Source: Neptunicella marina (lineage in GTDB: Bacteria; Pseudomonadota; Gammaproteobacteria; Enterobacterales; Alteromonadaceae). Taken from it: a stretch of 64,000 bases of DNA. The notes below the pieces were generated by a model. The model worked only from the letters and a program-made list of their open reading frames with translations. It made no database searches and was not told the origin of the DNA. Each line of letters opens with the position of its first letter. Positions within the stretch are counted from its first letter, which is position 1. Both the position numbers and the translations under genes were made by a program. The stretch lies in assembly GCF_014270035.1 (NCBI RefSeq), contig NZ_JACNEP010000005.1, positions 186,001 to 250,000 of the forward strand, in the 5' to 3' direction. Shown here in pieces: positions 19,765-31,251 of this stretch.

Positions 19765-20490
19765 ATGGGGCAGGAAACAACAAAAATTCTGGTTGTTGAT
19801 GACGATATGCGCCTGCGCAGCCTGTTGGAACGTTATCTGGTAGAACAAGGCTTTCAAGTGCGTGCCGCCGCTAATTCAGAGCAAATGGACCGCATGCTGG
19901 AGCGTGAAAACTTTCACCTGATGGTGCTGGACTTAATGTTACCCGGAGAGGATGGGCTATCTATCTGCCGTCGTCTGCGCCAAAAAGAACATGCCATTCC
20001 AATTGTAATGCTAACCGCCAAAGGTGACGAAGTGGATCGTATTATCGGTCTGGAAATGGGTGCAGATGATTATTTACCCAAACCCTTTAATCCGCGGGAA
20101 TTACTGGCACGCATTAAAGCGGTATTACGCCGTAAAGTGAATGAGGCGCCCGGCGCCCCTTCGATGGAAGAGCAGATTATTGAGTTTGGACATTACAAAC
20201 TGAATCTGGCCACCCGCGAGATGAGTAAAAATGGTGAACCCATGGTTTTAACCAGCGGTGAATTTGCGGTGCTTAAATCACTGGTCACCCATCCTCGTGA
20301 ACCCTTGTCGCGCGACAAATTGATGAATTTAGCGCGTGGGCGCGATTACAGTGCGCTGGAACGCAGTATCGATGTGCAGGTATCACGTTTACGTCGCATG
20401 CTGGAAGTGGATCCAGCCAATCCCCGTTATATTCAAACCGTTTGGGGATTGGGTTACGTTTTTGTCCCAGATGGTGAATCAGCCGCCTGA
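19765..20490 (+). CDS. ompR: Osmotic stress response regulator OmpR
   Basis: OmpR is the DNA-binding partner of EnvZ and controls porins and other envelope genes in response to osmolarity and acid. The 241-residue protein has a receiver domain with the acidic triad DDD at 12-14, phosphoacceptor D56 in [11 protein letters not shown] and K106 in [11 protein letters not shown] winged-helix domain follows (about 135-235) with [18 protein letters not shown] and the final [16 protein letters not shown]. The sequence is very close to enteric OmpR. AGGAAATAATT precedes the ATG. The stop and the envZ start overlap as TGATG, so the two proteins are translationally coupled. Confidence 0.98.
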   Translation: MGQETTKILVVDDDMRLRSLLERYLVEQGFQVRAAANSEQMDRMLERENFHLMVLDLMLPGEDGLSICRRLRQKEHAIPIVMLTAKGDEVDRIIGLEMGADDYLPKPFNPRELLARIKAVLRRKVNEAPGAPSMEEQIIEFGHYKLNLATREMSKNGEPMVLTSGEFAVLKSLVTHPREPLSRDKLMNLARGRDYSALERSIDVQVSRLRRMLEVDPANPRYIQTVWGLGYVFVPDGESAA

Positions 20491-21806
20491 TGCATATTCT
20501 GCCAAGAAGTGCCTTTGGCCAGACAGTCTTGCTGATTGGCATGCTGTTGCTAATTAATCAGGTCGTTTCCTATATTTCGGTCACTTATTATTTTATTCAT
20601 CCCAGCTACCAGCAAATTAACAGTTTGCTGGCTAAACAGGTGAATCTGGTTTACCTCAACCCTCAACAATTACGCAGTATCGATGGCCGTAACCGGCTAT
20701 TTCGTGCCACCGGTATCAAAGTATTTGATCAACGCCAGGCTGAATTAAACGGTATTGGAGACTCAATTTATTACAGGGTTTTGTCCAATGAAATGAGTCG
20801 GCTGCTTGGCGGTGAAGCTGAAGTCAGGGTGGCTTCTGGTGACCCTTATGTGTTCTGGATCCGTGGCCCACAAAATCCCTATATCTGGATTATGGTGCCC
20901 ATGATTGGGGTACGTAATTTTGATATCTCGCCTTTAACCATTTATTTGATGGTGATCGGCATACTCAGTGTAGCGGGTGGCTGGATATTTGTGCGGCGGT
21001 TAAATCGCCCATTAAGAGCTTTGCAACAGGCTGCATTAGATGTGGGACGTGGCACTTTCCCCCAGCCTTTAAAAGAAGAAGGCTCCAGTGAAATTCGCTC
21101 TGTTACCCGTGCTTTTAATCAAATGTCCAAGGGGATAAAACAGCTTGAAGACGACAGAGCATTATTAACCGCCGGCATCTCCCATGATTTACGCACTCCA
21201 CTAACCAGGATCAGGTTATCCACCGAAATGCTGCCCGATGACCAGCAGTGGATCCGTGACGGTATTAATAGCGATATTGAAGACATGAACGAAATTATCG
21301 ATCAGTTCATTAATTACGTGCGTCAGGATCAACAGGAAAAAGTTGAGACAGCCAATATTAATAAGTTACTGGAAGATGTGGTCAAATCGCGCGATCGTGA
21401 GGATGATCACCATATTGAACTGAATCTGGAAGAAGTGCCCGATGTGCAGGTACGCAAGGTTGCGATAAAACGGGTTATCGACAATTTACTGGAAAACGCC
21501 TTCCGTTACGGTAGCAACAAGGTACAAATCCACTCCGGTTTTAATAAAAAGCGACGTGAAGTATTTTTTATATTGCGGGATTTTGGACCAGGCATTGAAG
21601 AAAACCTGATAGACAATTTATTCCAGCCTTTTACTCAGGGTGATAAAGCCCGTGGTAGCCTGGGTTCTGGATTAGGTCTGGCAATAATTAAGCGTATTGT
21701 TGATATGCACAGTGGTGAGATAACGTTAAGCAATCACGAAGAAGGTGGCTTACAGGCACAAGTCTCATTACCCGTAAGCCAGTCCTTTTTTAAACCTTCG
21801 CGTTAA
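20490..21806 (+). CDS. envZ: Osmolarity sensor histidine kinase EnvZ
   Basis: EnvZ senses osmolarity and phosphorylates or dephosphorylates OmpR. The 438-residue protein has two membrane segments (about residues 11-33 and 148-168) around a periplasmic domain, a HAMP domain, an H box with H232 in [16 protein letters not shown], an N box [10 protein letters not shown], and G boxes [10 protein letters not shown] and [11 protein letters not shown]. It overlaps ompR by one base. At its 3' end the stop overlaps the stop of the facing pckA gene through a shared TTAA, with no terminator between them. Confidence 0.97.
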   Translation: MHILPRSAFGQTVLLIGMLLLINQVVSYISVTYYFIHPSYQQINSLLAKQVNLVYLNPQQLRSIDGRNRLFRATGIKVFDQRQAELNGIGDSIYYRVLSNEMSRLLGGEAEVRVASGDPYVFWIRGPQNPYIWIMVPMIGVRNFDISPLTIYLMVIGILSVAGGWIFVRRLNRPLRALQQAALDVGRGTFPQPLKEEGSSEIRSVTRAFNQMSKGIKQLEDDRALLTAGISHDLRTPLTRIRLSTEMLPDDQQWIRDGINSDIEDMNEIIDQFINYVRQDQQEKVETANINKLLEDVVKSRDREDDHHIELNLEEVPDVQVRKVAIKRVIDNLLENAFRYGSNKVQIHSGFNKKRREVFFILRDFGPGIEENLIDNLFQPFTQGDKARGSLGSGLGLAIIKRIVDMHSGEITLSNHEEGGLQAQVSLPVSQSFFKPSR

Positions 21807-23365
21807 ACCGCTTCTTTTAAAGTGTTTGCGCGTGGTCCGGCTGCGCGTATCGCCTCACTTACATCATATTTTGCAAAGTTCTGCTGAAACTCTGTCGCCA
21901 GATGCTCTGCATATTCATCATAACGCGCCGGATCGGCCCAGGTATTACGTGGATTGAGTAACTGACTGTCCATCCCCGGCACACTTAATGGCACCTCCAG
22001 ATTTAGTTTTTCAATATGCATGGTTGGCACATCGGCTAACTTATCCTGAACAATGGCGTCGATCACGGCACGGGTAACCGGGATCTCAAAACGGCGACCT
22101 TCACCATAAGGGCCGCCGGTCCAACCGGTATTAACCAGATAAACCTTTGCACCAAACTCACGTATGCGTTTTTTCAGTAATTCGGCATACACTGCCGCGG
22201 GTCTTGGGAAAAAAGGTGCCCCAAAGCAGGTGGAGAAAGTCGATTCAATAGCTGCACTGGAACCCATTTCAGTAGAGCCGACTTTGGCGGTGTAACCTGA
22301 CAGAAAGTGATAAGCCGCCGCTTGTTCTGATAACACAGAAACAGGTGGTAACACCCCACTCACATCACAGGTTAAAAACACGATCGCTCTTGGCTCGCCC
22401 GCACGATTGGCTACCTCGCGTTTAGCGATATGATCAAGCGGATAAGCTGCACGACTGTTTTGAGTCAGGCTATCATCAAAATAATCTGGTTGTGCATTGG
22501 CATCTAAAACCACATTTTCCAGTACCGTACCAAATTTAATTGCATCCCAGATTACCGGCTCATTTTTCTGCGACAGGTCGATGCACTTGGCATAACACCC
22601 CCCTTCAATATTAAATACGGCACCCGTGCCCCAGCCATGCTCATCGTCACCAATCAGGTAACGACTTGGATCGGCAGATAACGTTGTTTTACCTGTACCA
22701 GATAGCCCAAAGAACAGAGTAACGTCCCCTTCTTCACCCACATTGGCGGAACAGTGCATAGGCAATACATCAAATTGTGGTAACAGGAAGTTCTGTACCG
22801 AAAACATTGCCTTTTTCATTTCGCCTGCGTAATTCATACCAGCTAGCAAGACTTTGCGTTGGGCAAAGTTAATAATGACCGCACCATCACTGTTTGTGCC
22901 ATCACGTTCAGGTACACACATAAAACTGGGCACGTTCATGACTTGCCATACAGGTTTGTCTGCAGGATTCCACTGTTCAGGTTGTATAAACAAGTTTTGA
23001 GCAAACAACTGATGCCAGGCTCGCTCAGTTGAAACCTGAATAGGCAGATAGTGATTTGGATCTTGTCCCACATGGCAGTGCGACATAAAGTGACTTTTAC
23101 TGTTTAAGTAACTTTCCACTTTTTCCCATAATGCGTCGAATTTGACCGGGCTGAAAGCACGATTTACCTCCCCCCAGTCGATATCATTTTCGGTTTGTGC
23201 TTCTTTAACAATAAATCTATCTTTAGGAGAACGGCCGGTACGGGCTCCTGTTTGGGTTACCAAAGCCCCGTTAGCTGCTAACTTCCCCTCGTTTCGACGT
23301 ATTGCGTGTTCAATTAATTCAGCTGAATTTAAATCAGTGTACAGTATTTGCGGGTCACAGTTCAT
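21803..23365 (-). CDS. pckA: Phosphoenolpyruvate carboxykinase (ATP)
   Basis: PckA decarboxylates and phosphorylates oxaloacetate to phosphoenolpyruvate with ATP, the entry step of gluconeogenesis. The protein of about 520 residues has [14 protein letters not shown] near the N-terminus, the substrate motif [18 protein letters not shown], the kinase-1a loop [17 protein letters not shown], and the [10 protein letters not shown] and [12 protein letters not shown] regions. I placed the start at the ATG at 23365; a GTG three codons upstream (23374) is possible and neither has a strong Shine-Dalgarno sequence. The gene faces envZ with a 4-base overlap. pckA next to ompR-envZ and hslO-hslR is the ancestral gammaproteobacterial order. 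Confidence 0.96.
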   Translation of the reverse strand: MNCDPQILYTDLNSAELIEHAIRRNEGKLAANGALVTQTGARTGRSPKDRFIVKEAQTENDIDWGEVNRAFSPVKFDALWEKVESYLNSKSHFMSHCHVGQDPNHYLPIQVSTERAWHQLFAQNLFIQPEQWNPADKPVWQVMNVPSFMCVPERDGTNSDGAVIINFAQRKVLLAGMNYAGEMKKAMFSVQNFLLPQFDVLPMHCSANVGEEGDVTLFFGLSGTGKTTLSADPSRYLIGDDEHGWGTGAVFNIEGGCYAKCIDLSQKNEPVIWDAIKFGTVLENVVLDANAQPDYFDDSLTQNSRAAYPLDHIAKREVANRAGEPRAIVFLTCDVSGVLPPVSVLSEQAAAYHFLSGYTAKVGSTEMGSSAAIESTFSTCFGAPFFPRPAAVYAELLKKRIREFGAKVYLVNTGWTGGPYGEGRRFEIPVTRAVIDAIVQDKLADVPTMHIEKLNLEVPLSVPGMDSQLLNPRNTWADPARYDEYAEHLATEFQQNFAKYDVSEAIRAAGPRANTLKEAV

Positions 23366-23564
23366 AGGGCGCACTCTTTATTTATGAAAACTTACAAAAC
23401 GACTTACCAAATATCGTTTACCCATCCATCATATAGCAGACAAGCACTGAATAAAAAGCACACAAATCAAAAAAGTACTAAATGAATAAAACTTTCATTT
23501 TTATTGATCCAAAAATTACATAAACAACAATTCAGAGCAGAATTAGTGAGGAATGTAGGAAGTT

Positions 23565-23590
23565 AAGAACAGGCAAAACTGCCTGCTCTT
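23565..23590 (-). terminator. Hairpin after hslO, probable terminator
   Basis: An 11-base stem AAGAACAGGCA / TGCCTGCTCTT with one G-U pair and a 4-base loop lies 12 bases beyond the hslO stop on the minus strand. The trailing sequence is only moderately T-rich, so it may slow rather than fully stop transcription toward pckA. Confidence 0.6.
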
Positions 23591-23601
23591 AAAAAGAGAA
23601 A

Positions 23602-24474
23602 TTACTGAGGCTGACCTGGCTCCTGATACTGACCACTATGAATCGCTTCAATATCAACTGCATCAAATTCATAACGTGCATTACAATACTGACAATTCAT
23701 CACAACTGCCCCCTGGGTTGCAACAATATCCAGCAGTTCACTTTTATCAACACTGGTTAAAGCATTGGCGCTTCGCTGTTTGCTACAACCGCAGTTATAT
23801 TCAACATCCTGTGCTGGATACAGTTCAACATCTTCCTGATGGTACAAACGATAAAGCACATCTTCTGCAGACAACTCCGCCAGTTCCTGCGCACTGATGG
23901 TGTCAGTCAACTGTGATAAATGTTCAAACTGAAGCAACTGCTGGTCTTTATCACTGGCAGGCAAAGCCTGTAACAACATACCACCGGCAAATACAGAGTT
24001 TTGGGTAATTTGGGTATGTAGTACCACTTTGGTAGGTAACTGCTCTGATTGCTGGAAATAGGCTTCCAGACATTCAGCCAGCGTAGATTTATCCAGTGCC
24101 ACTATGCCCTGATAACGCTCTCCCTGCTTAGGAGTAATGGTGATCACTAAAATACCGTTGGCAAACAGCTTATCAAAAGCAGTTTCGGTAATCTCACCAT
24201 CCCAGCGCGCAATACCCCTTACTTTTTGTTTTTCAGTGCCATTTACCACCACATATTTAATCTGACCTTCACTTTGCAACTGCACAGCAATATCGCCTTC
24301 AAATTTTAATGTGGCCGTCATTAATGTGGTAGCAGCAACAAGCTCTCCTAACAGTTGTTTAATTATCTGCGGATAATCATGATCTTTGATCATCTCGTCA
24401 AAGCTTTGCTGTAACTGCACAAGTTCGCCGCGTACATCGGCATCACGGAACAAATATCGGTGTAACTGATCCAT
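23602..24474 (-). CDS. hslO: Redox-regulated chaperone Hsp33
   Basis: Hsp33 is a cytosolic holdase switched on by oxidation. The 290-residue protein has the N-terminal substrate-binding domain (motifs LLGELVAATTLMTATLKFEG and GLLV-type GILVITITPKQGERYQGIV) and the C-terminal redox switch with the zinc cysteines CGCSKQR (near 232) and CQYC (near 265), giving the CxC...CxxC pattern that defines the family. AGAGA lies upstream of the ATG. It is 27 bases downstream of hslR on the same strand, the conserved hslR-hslO pair of heat-shock genes. Confidence 0.97.
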   Translation of the reverse strand: MDQLHRYLFRDADVRGELVQLQQSFDEMIKDHDYPQIIKQLLGELVAATTLMTATLKFEGDIAVQLQSEGQIKYVVVNGTEKQKVRGIARWDGEITETAFDKLFANGILVITITPKQGERYQGIVALDKSTLAECLEAYFQQSEQLPTKVVLHTQITQNSVFAGGMLLQALPASDKDQQLLQFEHLSQLTDTISAQELAELSAEDVLYRLYHQEDVELYPAQDVEYNCGCSKQRSANALTSVDKSELLDIVATQGAVVMNCQYCNARYEFDAVDIEAIHSGQYQEPGQPQ

Positions 24475-24501
24475 CGCTATATGAAATCTCTTAATTAAAA
24501 A

Positions 24502-24924
24502 TTACTGGTGTTTGGCGCGAATAAGTTCTCGCCGTTGTTTTTTATCGGGTTTACTATCCGGCCGCGGGCTGTATAACGCATTCACTTTGCGTGCCTCAGC
24601 GTTGAATTGCCGTTTTTTAATGCTTTGCTCGGTTTCAGTGTATAACTCGGCTGCCATAGTCGCGTTACCACGTTTATCTGCCAGTTTAGTGACAATCACC
24701 TGCTTATCATCTGTTCCCTGACGAATTGTCAGTAAAGCACCTATTTCGACGGTTTTTCCCGGTTTACTACGCTGACCGTTGTACTGCACTTTTCCGCCTT
24801 CTATCATTTCACGCGCTAGTGAACGATTTTTATAAAAACGTGCAGCCCAAAGCCATTTATCCAGTCTAACTGGTACTGACTGCTCACTTTTTGACTTATT
24901 TTCAGTGACTTTTGGCCGATTCAA
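24502..24924 (-). CDS. hslR: Heat shock protein 15 (ribosome-associated, S4 domain)
   Basis: Hsp15 binds free 50S subunits carrying nascent chains and helps recycle stalled ribosomes. The 140-residue protein has an S4 RNA-binding domain at about residues 18-75 (VRLDKWLWAARFYKNRSLA and GGKVQYNGQRSKPG), followed by a basic tail (SPRPDSKPDKKQRRELIRAKHQ). The start is a TTG at 24924, decided by a strong GAGGAGG eight bases upstream and by the absence of another suitable start before the S4 domain. The gene diverges from gspC across 109 bases. Confidence 0.93.
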   Translation of the reverse strand: MNRPKVTENKSKSEQSVPVRLDKWLWAARFYKNRSLAREMIEGGKVQYNGQRSKPGKTVEIGALLTIRQGTDDKQVIVTKLADKRGNATMAAELYTETEQSIKKRQFNAEARKVNALYSPRPDSKPDKKQRRELIRAKHQ

Positions 24925-24978
24925 CGGTCAAACCTCCTCAAACGGTAACAATTTGCACATATTATTTTGCTGGCGGTT

Positions 24979-25006
24979 GTGACAAGCTGTCGAGAAATTA
25001 TATCAT
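24979..25006 (+). promoter_or_regulatory. Candidate promoter of the gsp operon
   Basis: A -35 box GTGACA (24979-24984) and a -10 box TATCAT (25001-25006) are 16 bases apart, in the divergent hslR/gspC region and 28 bases before the gspC ATG. Confidence 0.5.
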
Positions 25007-25033
25007 GGAGCCAACTAACAACATTAATCCATC

Positions 25034-25963
25034 ATGATAAAAACGAATTATAACCTTAAGCAACTGAGCGACCAACTAACACGCCTGGAGCCCTATGCTC
25101 CCAGAGTGCTGGTGGTGCTGTTAGCTATTTATTTGCTCAATTACGCAGCCATGATGACCTGGAAGCTGATACCAGCACCGCAACAAAATGATGCGATTGC
25201 GCTCAATACACCTGTTAGCAACTCATCCAGCAAAGGTGTGGCTGTCAATATCAGCAAAATCAAAGCACTGGATTTATTTGGTAAAACCTCAACACAAACG
25301 ACAAGCAAACCAATCGTTACAACCACTGATGCGCCTGAAACGAAATTAAAATTAACTTTAACCGGTGTAGTAGCCAGTACTGCAGAAACAGCGGGCGCCG
25401 CCATTGTTGAAAGTCGCGGCCAGCAAAATACCTACGGCATTGGCGATAAGATTGATGGTACCAGTGCCACAGTCAGTGAAGTATATGCAGATCGAATTAC
25501 TATCCAAAATGGCGGTCGAATGGAGACCCTGATGCTTGATGGCATTGATTACAATAAACAGCCAACCTTATTAGTTGGTGCTAATGACCAACCTGAGATG
25601 CTCGAAAACGAACAGGATCAGGATTCCATTCAGCACCGGACATTAACGCCACGTGTGCGTGATTTAAGACAAGAAATCGCCGAGAGACCAGCCACGTTTA
25701 GTGAATACATCAGTATTACACCAGCGATCAATAACGGCGGTCCTATTGGTTACCGTGTTAACCCGGGGAAATCTCCTGAGCTGTTCAATGAAGCCGGATT
25801 AAAAAGTAACGATATTATTACCGAACTTAATGGACTGGATCTGACCGATCCACAACAGGCGATGGAAGCCTTATCGAGTTTAAACGAAGCAGATTCCCTG
25901 CAAATTACCGTTAACCGTGACGGTGAACTTCTGACTTTGTATCTGGATTTGCCCAGTTCATAA
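25034..25963 (+). CDS. gspC: Type II secretion protein GspC
   Basis: GspC is the inner-membrane clamp that connects the T2SS inner platform with the GspD secretin. The 309-residue protein has a short cytoplasmic start, one membrane segment at about residues 23-45 (PRVLVVLLAIYLLNYAAMMTW), a proline/Ser-rich linker, the homology-region domain at about 105-170 (LKLTLTGVVASTAETAGAAI to MLDGIDY) and a C-terminal PDZ domain (about 220-309) with GYRVNPGKSPELFNEAGLKS. It is the first gene of an unbroken twelve-gene operon. Confidence 0.95.
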   Translation: MIKTNYNLKQLSDQLTRLEPYAPRVLVVLLAIYLLNYAAMMTWKLIPAPQQNDAIALNTPVSNSSSKGVAVNISKIKALDLFGKTSTQTTSKPIVTTTDAPETKLKLTLTGVVASTAETAGAAIVESRGQQNTYGIGDKIDGTSATVSEVYADRITIQNGGRMETLMLDGIDYNKQPTLLVGANDQPEMLENEQDQDSIQHRTLTPRVRDLRQEIAERPATFSEYISITPAINNGGPIGYRVNPGKSPELFNEAGLKSNDIITELNGLDLTDPQQAMEALSSLNEADSLQITVNRDGELLTLYLDLPSS

Positions 25964-25993
25964 CGCGATGTCAAAGAGATTAAAGGACAAATT

Positions 25994-28057
25994 ATGAGGC
26001 TAACCAGCCAATCCCTGATGAAGGGACTTGTATCACTTGTTTTTTCAGCCACCCTGACGGCCAGTACCCTGGTATCGGCGGCGGAATATTCGCCTAATTT
26101 TAAAGGCACAGATATCAGTGAATTTATCAACATAGTGGGCAAAAACCTAAAACGCACCATTATTGTCGACCCTAACGTGCGCGGAAAAATAACTGTACGT
26201 AGTTACGACTTAATGAATGAAGAACAGTACTACCAGTTCTTTATGAATGTGCTTCAGGTATATGGATTCGCCGCGGTTGAAATGCCAAACGGTATTATCA
26301 AAATTGTGCGTGATAAAAGTGCCAAAACCGCAGCTTTGCCTGTGGTTGAAGATGATCAGTACAACGGCGACGAAATGATCACCCGAGTCGTGCCGGTTTA
26401 TAACGTCAACGTACGTGAACTATCGCCTTTGTTACGTCAGCTAAATGATCAGGCCGGTGGCGGTAACGTGGTTAACTACGATCCATCTAATGTGATGATC
26501 ATGACAGGCCGTGCTTCAGTGATTAACCAACTGGTTAAAATTATCGAACGTGTAGACAAGGCTGGCGATCAGGAAGTTGATATTGTTAAGTTAAAATACG
26601 CTTCCGCAACTGAATTAGTGCGTATTGTTGAAGATATCAATAAAGAACAGGGTGGCAAAAATACTAACTCTCCCCTGACCCCTAAATTAGTCGCCGATGA
26701 ACGCACAAACAGTGTCATTATTAGTGGTGATATTAAAGCCCGTCAACGTCTGGAAAATCTGGTAAAACGTCTGGATTTAGAACTGGAAACCAGCGGTAAT
26801 ACCCGGGTTATTTTCCTTAAATATGCCAAAGCCGAAGATCTGGTAGAGGTTTTAAACGGCGTAAGCGCAGGTATTCAGGCTGAAGAAAAAGGCGGTCAGA
26901 AAACAACAACCCAGCGCCGCACCGGTCAAAATGCCGTGAGCATTGAAGCGCATGAAGATTCCAATAGTCTGGTGATTACTGCCCAACCGGATATGTTACG
27001 TAACCTTGAAGAGGTTATCCGCCAGTTAGACGTACGCCGGGCACAAGTTCAGGTTGAAGCAATTATTGTTGAAGTATTTGACGGTGACGGCACCAGTTTA
27101 GGTGTTCAGTGGGCGCATAAAGACGGCGCAATGCAGCAGTTTACCAATAGCGGCGTACCAATCAGCGCCATGGCTGCTGCGGCTTATCAGGCACGCGATG
27201 TAACCACCACTGATTATATTGTCGGGTCAGAATCAGGCAACGCGACCCCCATCACCAAAACTACACCCGGTGATAAGTCTTTGTTAGCGCAAGCATTAGG
27301 TAGTGTAAATGGAACCCTGTTTGGCATTATCAAAAATGACTGGGGTGCAGTGGTTCAGGCAGTAAGTACCGATACTAATTCGAATATTCTGGCTACACCG
27401 CATATAACCACCATGGATAATGAAGAAGCCTTCTTTATTGTGGGGGAAGAGGTGCCAGTAATTACCGGCCAGACCACGGGTTCAAATAATACCAACCCAT
27501 TCCAGACGGTGGACCGTAAAGAAGTCGGTATTAAATTAAAGGTCACCCCGCAAATTAACGAAGGTAACGCGGTTCAGTTATTAATTGAGCAGGAAGTATC
27601 CAGCGTAAGCGGTGCCACTGCTGTGGATATTTCCATTAATAAACGTGAAATTAAAACCTCAGTCATTGTGGATGATGGCGGCACTGTGGTTTTGGGTGGT
27701 TTAATTGATGAAGACGTGCAGGAAAGTGTATCCAAAGTGCCATTATTAGGTGATATTCCGATAATTGGTAATTTGTTTAAATCGTCAGCGTCCAGCAAAC
27801 GTAAACGTAATTTAATGGTATTTATCCGACCCACCATCGTACGTGATGGTGTAACCATGGACAAAATCAGTAATAAAAAATACAACTATATTCGTGCAGA
27901 GCAATTAATTCAGCGTGCAGATGGTGTGAATCTGATGCCTCGTACCGAGACGCCGGTACTGCCGGAATGGGATGACAGAATGGCGCTTCCTCCGAGCTAT
28001 AACGAATATATTAAACAAAAAGCCGACGATAAAAAAACGCAGCAAAAGGATAACTAA
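25994..28057 (+). CDS. gspD: Type II secretion secretin GspD
   Basis: GspD forms the outer-membrane channel of the T2SS. The 687-residue protein has a signal peptide ending near VSAA (residue 30), an N0 domain ([17 protein letters not shown]), three N domains of the secretin_N type (N1-N3, ending near residue 330), and the secretin core with [33 protein letters not shown] and [22 protein letters not shown]-terminal S-domain-like tail binds pilotins in other systems, but no gspS is visible here. It starts 30 bases after gspC and its stop overlaps the gspE start by one base (TAATG). Confidence 0.97.
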   Translation: MRLTSQSLMKGLVSLVFSATLTASTLVSAAEYSPNFKGTDISEFINIVGKNLKRTIIVDPNVRGKITVRSYDLMNEEQYYQFFMNVLQVYGFAAVEMPNGIIKIVRDKSAKTAALPVVEDDQYNGDEMITRVVPVYNVNVRELSPLLRQLNDQAGGGNVVNYDPSNVMIMTGRASVINQLVKIIERVDKAGDQEVDIVKLKYASATELVRIVEDINKEQGGKNTNSPLTPKLVADERTNSVIISGDIKARQRLENLVKRLDLELETSGNTRVIFLKYAKAEDLVEVLNGVSAGIQAEEKGGQKTTTQRRTGQNAVSIEAHEDSNSLVITAQPDMLRNLEEVIRQLDVRRAQVQVEAIIVEVFDGDGTSLGVQWAHKDGAMQQFTNSGVPISAMAAAAYQARDVTTTDYIVGSESGNATPITKTTPGDKSLLAQALGSVNGTLFGIIKNDWGAVVQAVSTDTNSNILATPHITTMDNEEAFFIVGEEVPVITGQTTGSNNTNPFQTVDRKEVGIKLKVTPQINEGNAVQLLIEQEVSSVSGATAVDISINKREIKTSVIVDDGGTVVLGGLIDEDVQESVSKVPLLGDIPIIGNLFKSSASSKRKRNLMVFIRPTIVRDGVTMDKISNKKYNYIRAEQLIQRADGVNLMPRTETPVLPEWDDRMALPPSYNEYIKQKADDKKTQQKDN

Positions 28058-29583
28058 TGCAGGAGCTTGAGCAACACATTGATGCTGAAGCGCTGCCTCA
28101 GGAGCAGGAAGCTGAACACAAACAAGTGAGTTTCAGCTTTGCCAAGCGTCATAAAGTACTGTTGGATACTGGTAGTGAACCAGCCTTACTGTATCACACC
28201 GGCGAAACAGAATTTGACGTATTTGCCGAAGTGCGTCGCTTTTATGGTGCCGCATTTCAGCTTAAAGAAATTCCCTCAGATGAATTTGAAAGCCTGTTAA
28301 CCAAAGCATTCCAGCGTGATTCTTCTCAAGCCAAGCAGTTGATGGAAGATATCGGTAATGAAAGTGATTTATTCACGCTGGCCGAAGAACTGCCCGAAGC
28401 AGAAGATCTGCTGGACAGTGAAGATGATGCACCTATTATCAAGTTGATCAACGCCATGTTAGGTGAAGCGATCAAGGAAGGCGCCTCTGATATTCACGTT
28501 GAAACCTTTGAGAAGCAACTTACCGTGCGTTTCAGGGTGGACGGCGTTTTACGCGAAATACTGCGTCCCAACCGCAAAATGGCCTCGATGCTGGTATCGC
28601 GTATCAAAGTAATGGCCAAACTGGACATCGCTGAAAAGCGTGTGCCACAGGATGGACGTATCACTTTACGTATCGCGGGCCGAGCGGTGGATGTACGGGT
28701 AAGTACTATGCCGTCCAGCCATGGTGAGCGCGTGGTTTTACGTTTGCTGGATAAGAACAATGCGCGCCTGAATTTAAGTGATTTGGGCATGACAGCGGAA
28801 AATCGTCAGCATTTTTCATCATTAATCCGCAAACCACACGGTATCATTCTGGTTACCGGCCCTACCGGCTCAGGTAAAAGTACCACCTTGTATGCCGGAT
28901 TAAGCGAGATCAATTCCAAAGATCGCAATATCCTGACCGTTGAAGATCCGATTGAATTTGATCTTGAAGGTATAGGCCAGACTCAGGTTAACCCAAGAGT
29001 GGATATGACATTCGCCCGTGGATTACGCGCCATTTTGCGTCAGGATCCGGATGTGGTGATGATTGGAGAGATACGCGACCTCGAAACCGCACAAATTGGC
29101 GTGCAAGCCAGTTTAACCGGTCACCTGGTTTTATCCACGCTGCACACCAATACAGCAGCAGGTGCCATTACCCGACTTGAAGATATGGGCATCGAACCTT
29201 TTTTATTATCCTCAAGTTTATTAGCGGTTTTGTCACAACGACTGGTGAGAACCCTGTGTCCGGATTGTAAGGAAGCGCGACCGGCATCAGAACAGGAGCG
29301 TCAGTTATTGGGTGTATCTGCCACAGAAACTAATCTTGAAATTTATCATCCCAAAGGTTGTGCCGCTTGTAATCAAACAGGTTATCGTGGAAGAACAGGC
29401 ATTCACGAATTATTGCTCGTGGATGAAACCATTCGTGATCTGGTGCACAACGGCCATGGTGAACAAGCGATTGAGCGTTATATCCGCCAGGATACCCCAA
29501 GTATTCGTGAAGATGGTTGTCGTAAAGTGCTGGAAGGCAAAACCTCTCTCGAAGAAGTATTGCGCGTTACCCGGGAAGAATAA
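28057..29583 (+). CDS. gspE: Type II secretion ATPase GspE
   Basis: GspE is the cytoplasmic hexameric ATPase that powers pseudopilus assembly. The 508-residue protein has an N1E region that binds GspL, the Walker A motif GPTGSGKST at residues 268-276, an Asp box [10 protein letters not shown], Walker [19 protein letters not shown], the His box [13 protein letters not shown], and a tetracysteine zinc motif (CPDC and CAAC, about residues 405-445) typical of T2SS ATPases. Its start and stop each share one base with the neighbouring genes (TAATG), so gspD, gspE and gspF are translationally coupled. Confidence 0.98.
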   Translation: MQELEQHIDAEALPQEQEAEHKQVSFSFAKRHKVLLDTGSEPALLYHTGETEFDVFAEVRRFYGAAFQLKEIPSDEFESLLTKAFQRDSSQAKQLMEDIGNESDLFTLAEELPEAEDLLDSEDDAPIIKLINAMLGEAIKEGASDIHVETFEKQLTVRFRVDGVLREILRPNRKMASMLVSRIKVMAKLDIAEKRVPQDGRITLRIAGRAVDVRVSTMPSSHGERVVLRLLDKNNARLNLSDLGMTAENRQHFSSLIRKPHGIILVTGPTGSGKSTTLYAGLSEINSKDRNILTVEDPIEFDLEGIGQTQVNPRVDMTFARGLRAILRQDPDVVMIGEIRDLETAQIGVQASLTGHLVLSTLHTNTAAGAITRLEDMGIEPFLLSSSLLAVLSQRLVRTLCPDCKEARPASEQERQLLGVSATETNLEIYHPKGCAACNQTGYRGRTGIHELLLVDETIRDLVHNGHGEQAIERYIRQDTPSIREDGCRKVLEGKTSLEEVLRVTREE

Positions 29584-30797
29584 TGCCTGCATTTTCCTAT
29601 AAGGCCATGGACAAAACAGGCCGTAATAAAAATGGTGTTGTGGAAGCGGATAACGCACGACAGGTGCGTCAGCAACTACGTGAAAAACAGCTTATTCCGT
29701 TAGAGGTCGAAGCGGTTGTGGAAAAGGCCAGCAAAAGTACCGGTGGCATTACTTTGTTCAAGCAAGGTATCTCAGCCACCGATTTAGCCTTGCTCACGCG
29801 TCAAATGTCGACTTTGATAGAAGCGTCATTACCTATTGAAGAAGCCTTGCAGGCAGTGGCAGAACAAAGTGAAAAACCTCGACATAAAAATATGATGATG
29901 GCGGTGCGAGCCAAAGTCATAGAAGGCCATTCATTAGCCGATGCCATGGCCGAATTTCCGCATGTTTTTGACCAGCTTTATCGGGCGATGGTCGCTGCGG
30001 GCGAAAAATCCGGTCACCTGGACACTGTGTTATTAAAGCTGGCCGACTACACCGAAAATCGTCAGCAAATCCGCAGCAAAGTCACACAAGCTTTGATTTA
30101 CCCGGCATTAATGATGACGGTAGCAATTGGCATAGTAACCTTGTTATTGACCTACGTTGTGCCACAAATTGTCGGACAGTTTGATAATCTGGGACAAGAG
30201 CTTCCCAATATTACCAAAATCCTGATCGCCATCAGCGAATGGGTGCAGGATTATTTAATCTACGCAGTAATACTAATTGTTATTGGGCTATTCACTTTAA
30301 ATCGCCTGCTGCAGCAGCCTTTATTTAAAAAACGATTCCATCGTTCATTATTAAAAGTTCCCGTACTGGGTAAGGTAACCAAAGGCTTAAATACCGCGCG
30401 TTACGCCAGTACCTTAAGTATTTTAACTTCCAGCGCGGTTCCTTTACTCGAAGGTATGCGTATCGCCAGTGGCGTCCTGCAAAATGTCTATATCCGGGAT
30501 TTACTGGATGATGCATCGGTCAAAGTAAAAGAAGGCGCCAGTTTACGTGGCTCACTGGAGCAAACCCGTATTTTCCCACCCATGATGATGCATATGATTG
30601 CATCAGGGGAGCGCAGTGGTGAATTGCAATCCATGTTAGCCAGAGCGGCACAGAATCAGGACAGAGAATTTGAAGCACAGGTGGGCATCGCGCTAAGCAT
30701 TATGGGCCCGGTGCTTATCCTGTCGATGGCAGCGATCGTCTTTTTTATCGTTATTGCCATTTTGTTACCCATTATTTCAATGAATTCATTAATTTAA
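29583..30797 (+). CDS. gspF: Type II secretion inner-membrane platform protein GspF
   Basis: GspF is the polytopic platform protein that couples GspE to the pseudopilus. The 404-residue protein begins [14 protein letters not shown], the usual GspF start, and contains two GspF repeats, with ATDLALLTRQMSTLIEASLP in the first and ARYASTLSILTSSAVPLLEG in the second. Three membrane segments are visible at about 170-192, 215-235 and 375-397, and GERSGEL near 340 is a family motif. Confidence 0.97.
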   Translation: MPAFSYKAMDKTGRNKNGVVEADNARQVRQQLREKQLIPLEVEAVVEKASKSTGGITLFKQGISATDLALLTRQMSTLIEASLPIEEALQAVAEQSEKPRHKNMMMAVRAKVIEGHSLADAMAEFPHVFDQLYRAMVAAGEKSGHLDTVLLKLADYTENRQQIRSKVTQALIYPALMMTVAIGIVTLLLTYVVPQIVGQFDNLGQELPNITKILIAISEWVQDYLIYAVILIVIGLFTLNRLLQQPLFKKRFHRSLLKVPVLGKVTKGLNTARYASTLSILTSSAVPLLEGMRIASGVLQNVYIRDLLDDASVKVKEGASLRGSLEQTRIFPPMMMHMIASGERSGELQSMLARAAQNQDREFEAQVGIALSIMGPVLILSMAAIVFFIVIAILLPIISMNSLI

Positions 30798-30811
30798 CGA
30801 GGCAATACCCT

Positions 30812-31237
30812 ATGAAACAATCAGGATTCAGCTTACTGGAAATTATGGTGGTGATTTTAATCATCGGCCTGTTAACCGCTATTGTCGCACCCAACATTTT
30901 GGGCAATCAGGAAACCGCGCAACTGAAAAAAGCCGCAGTAGATATCCGCCAGCTGGAAAACGCACTGGAAATGTATAAATTACGTAACAGTACCTTTCCA
31001 ACCAGCGAACAGGGTCTGGAAGCATTAGTCAGCCTTCCAACCATTGAACCGATCCCACGCAACTATCCGCAGGACGGTTTTATTAAAAGTCTGCCCAAAG
31101 ATCCGTGGGGCAATGATTACCAACTGTTAAGCCCAGGCGAAATGGGCACCATAGATTTATACAGTAACGGTCCTGATGGTCAGCCAGGTACCGATGACGA
31201 TATCGGTAACTGGAATCTGGATGAGTTCCTTAACTAA
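30812..31237 (+). CDS. gspG: Major pseudopilin GspG
   Basis: GspG is the major subunit of the T2SS pseudopilus. The 141-residue prepilin has the prepilin peptidase site QSG/FSLLEIMVV with the conserved glutamate at mature position 5, a hydrophobic helix, and the C-terminal calcium-loop region SNGPDGQPGTDDDIGNW that marks this family. The peptidase itself (GspO/PilD) is not encoded in the window. The start follows a GAGG in the 14-base gap after gspF. Confidence 0.97.
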   Translation: MKQSGFSLLEIMVVILIIGLLTAIVAPNILGNQETAQLKKAAVDIRQLENALEMYKLRNSTFPTSEQGLEALVSLPTIEPIPRNYPQDGFIKSLPKDPWGNDYQLLSPGEMGTIDLYSNGPDGQPGTDDDIGNWNLDEFLN

Positions 31238-31251
31238 ACGCTGATCCGGTT